A model generated the notes under the pieces. That model did not search any database. It had not been told where the DNA came from and was given only the letters and a program-made list of their open reading frames with translations. A stretch of 24,684 bases of DNA from Cruorifilaria tuberocauda (taxonomy: Eukaryota > Nematoda > Chromadorea > Rhabditida > Onchocercidae): assembly GCA_013365365.1 (NCBI GenBank), contig JABVXU010000714.1, positions 1 through 24,684 on the forward strand, read 5' to 3'. A program made the translations under genes and the position numbers. Numbering within the stretch: the first letter of the stretch is position 1; each line of letters starts with the position of its first letter. This document shows, one piece after another, positions 22,801 to 24,684 of the stretch.

Positions 22801-24525
22801 ACCTTTTTCGGAAACGCTAGAGAAGTTTGTCTTTGCCGATTCCAATAATATATCTGACGAACAGGACTTCAAAATTTTCGGTTTCTGTTTATTCATGAAA
22901 TAACTACCATGAAACTGTTGCAAACTTGGAAGCATTTTTCGCGATGAAGTTTTTGCTGAGCGAATATTAGGAGCTTTTGTGGGAATCTCGGTAAAGCAAT
23001 GTCTTTTATCTTCTTTCAAGCTTTTCATAGACTTCAATGGTTCTCGAGATAATTCATGGGCCGTTAATGCCTCATCGTCAATTTCCGGTAAACATGAGTT
23101 CACTTTTTGATTCAAAATGCTACGAGCATTTGGCATTCTAAATGATGTCAAGCATAATTATTTTTTCATTAGAGTTTGTAAAATTACAAAATACTAATGC
23201 ATATCATTCAGTCCATAAAAAATCACTATTTTAAAATAAACAAGTTATTTGTTTAGAATCACATTTGATAAGCTTTGGAACGAAAATTCTGAATGCTTAA
23301 CAATTCACTGATTGAACCAGGATAGAATTTTGCCTGAAGGAAGTATGGAATTTTCAATTAACAGCTAGATATTTCAGGTCTAATGAAAAAATTCCACATA
23401 CTTTTCTTCGTGCATCACAGAATTGGTTCTAAGTGTGTAAGCAGAATCAGAAGAGGAAGGAAATTCTGTAAAGTACAGAAGATTGATAATGAATGCATTT
23501 AAATTTGATTAAAAGTTTTTTTACCATAGGTTTCTAAAATAATTGGATTTATGAGAGCCATTTCACTGTTTCACTTATTATCAATAATAAATTAACACGC
23601 TTGCGATCCACAATCGCTACAATCGCTACAATAAAAAGTCTCGCAATGGTTATGAAGTAGAAATTATAATAGAGATATAATAACCTTCCGAAAGTATATC
23701 TGGAACAAATTTGTGCTCCTTCCGTGAACGTGGTAGTGTTACAGGATATTTTGATGGTGTATATATAGGCCGAAATCGAGTAGGTGAACGAGCTGTCTTA
23801 ATTGTGAGATTGGGGTGCTTGGGGTAAATTCGCTGAATTTTTGAATTTAGCGATGGCTTTTTCGTCTTTAGAAAGGAAACAGATTCTTTTGATCGTTTCC
23901 GTTTATGTTCTATTGATCGGGCTGTTAATAATTTAGCGCTTAGAACAGTTTCCGCTGATGATTTCGGTGCTAAATCAGAGAATTAATATTTATATTTTTC
24001 TTTGAAAACAGGAAACCTAACAAAATTCTCAACTTCATAATAAAACTAAATTCTAAAATAATTGGTAATATGTTGTATTTATTTTCCAAATTTTCATAAT
24101 CTTAGCAATATTCTTTTCAAAATAGAACAAAAGAAGCGGATACTACTACCATTAATCGATTATTTTTCATTTGCGTATTACTAATCAAATTATCTGTCGA
24201 AATTCAACAACCAATGATACTTACATCCTTCCGGAATGTTCATATATTCCGTACTAATTGACTGTCCGGTGCGTAGAGAATCAGAATGAGCTTCTGAAGA
24301 ATGAAAACCATTATTGAGGGAAAAGATAAAAAAAAATAACTGCGTCTGACACGTGTTAGCATAATGAAAATGATTTCTAAATTGAAATTTACAAAATAAA
24401 AAGTTAAGAAACCCTACGTAAAGCATATTCATTAGCTTGGAGACTCTGCAATTTTGAAATGCCACCTAACGGACTAGAGGTGTGCAATTCAGCACTCATA
24501 AAAGCTTCCGTGGGCGATTTGCTAA
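19860..24525 (-). CDS. 3' part of a gene for a basic Ser/Thr/Pro-rich, mostly disordered protein (at least 12 exons)
   Basis: Not recognised. Exons in reading order: 24525-24466, 24293-24225, 23969-23685, 23465-23402, 23137-22669, 22212-22119, 21647-21602, 21352-21231, 21008-20921, 20746-20695, 20318-20259 and 19991-19860. All eleven junctions agree in phase and nearly all have TTTCAG-, TTTAG- or TTGCAG-type acceptors, which makes the model strong. The first visible exon begins with two bases of a codon, so the gene continues beyond the right edge. About 513 residues are visible. Composition is Lys, Arg, Ser, Thr and Pro with few hydrophobic runs and no membrane span or signal peptide. Residues from exon 23137-22669 include a D-box, RxxLxxxxN (RSILNQKVN, from 23124), and a KEN sequence (22707-22699). 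Several SP and TP sites occur (ARSPTR, LLPPTPS, SSPKH). The last two exons turn more ordered (TIQLNLNLEIKNKAGEP) and end QKKDSYQL. A cytoskeletal or cell-cycle scaffold would fit, but that is inference. Confidence 0.88.
22669..23137 (-). other. Largest visible exon of the disordered-protein gene, with D-box and KEN-box
   Basis: This 469-base exon starts after a CATTTAG acceptor and completes the Lys codon left by exon 23465-23402. It then reads MPNARSILNQKVN and continues for 156 codons. The end is ambiguous: donors GTACCG (exon end 22669) and GTTCCT (exon end 22663) are both in phase and differ by two residues (Val-Pro). An ATG at 23136 opens the exon but is unlikely to be the translation start, because exons upstream join in frame. 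Confidence 0.8.
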
Positions 24526-24684
24526 CTGAAAATTTTCTTTACAGAAAATTTACATTTTTCTAGTTAATTATTCTTTTTAACTCAATTTTGGGCATAAAAA
24601 CCAGTAGAAAAGAATAAGATATTTAAAATTTGGAAAATTAAGTAAAAGGAAATTTTCAACATGAAATTGGTAACGATTACTGAA
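24526..24684 (-). other. Probable intron of the disordered-protein gene at the right edge
   Basis: The TTTTCAG acceptor at 24526 requires an upstream exon that supplies one base of a codon. I see no donor and exon here that can be supported, so the preceding exon probably lies beyond the window. Confidence 0.5.

Overview
The window reads as nuclear DNA of a nematode, most likely a filarial or other clade III species. It is very AT-rich (my impression is about 70 percent or more), has small exons bounded by TTTCAG-, TTTTAG- or TTGCAG-type acceptors and GTAAGT- or GTATGA-type donors, and has kilobase-scale introns. I see no bacterial operons, rRNA, tRNA, CRISPR array or intact transposon. The organism call is inference from base composition and splice style only.

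Four regions stand out. (1) 1-1408, plus strand: the 3' end of a gene that enters from the left; one internal exon (40-180) and a terminal exon (1189-1408) join in phase. (2) 2534-10497, minus strand: a multi-exon gene for a predicted type II single-pass membrane protein. It has a lysine-rich N-terminus, one membrane span, an ectodomain that looks like a strongly diverged von Willebrand A-type fold, and a tail of roughly 770 residues rich in Ser, Thr, Asp and Glu, encoded almost entirely by one 2.3 kb last exon. Its 3' end faces that of gene 1. (3) About 10.5-19.5 kb: a long, mostly gene-free AT-rich stretch with short repeats, several GC-richer islets and two weak plus-strand exon candidates. 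(4) 19860-24525, minus strand: at least twelve exons, every junction in matching phase, forming the 3' part of a gene for a basic, Ser/Thr/Pro-rich, apparently disordered protein of at least 513 residues that continues beyond the right edge. It carries a D-box and a KEN-box in one exon.

Most long open frames in this window are chance products of AT-rich DNA or antisense shadows of real exons. The genes were recognised by following splice signals and codon phase from exon to exon. No function can be assigned by sequence recognition to any of the genes. The two well-supported genes lie on the same strand 9.3 kb apart, so an operon is unlikely and nothing shows that they act together.
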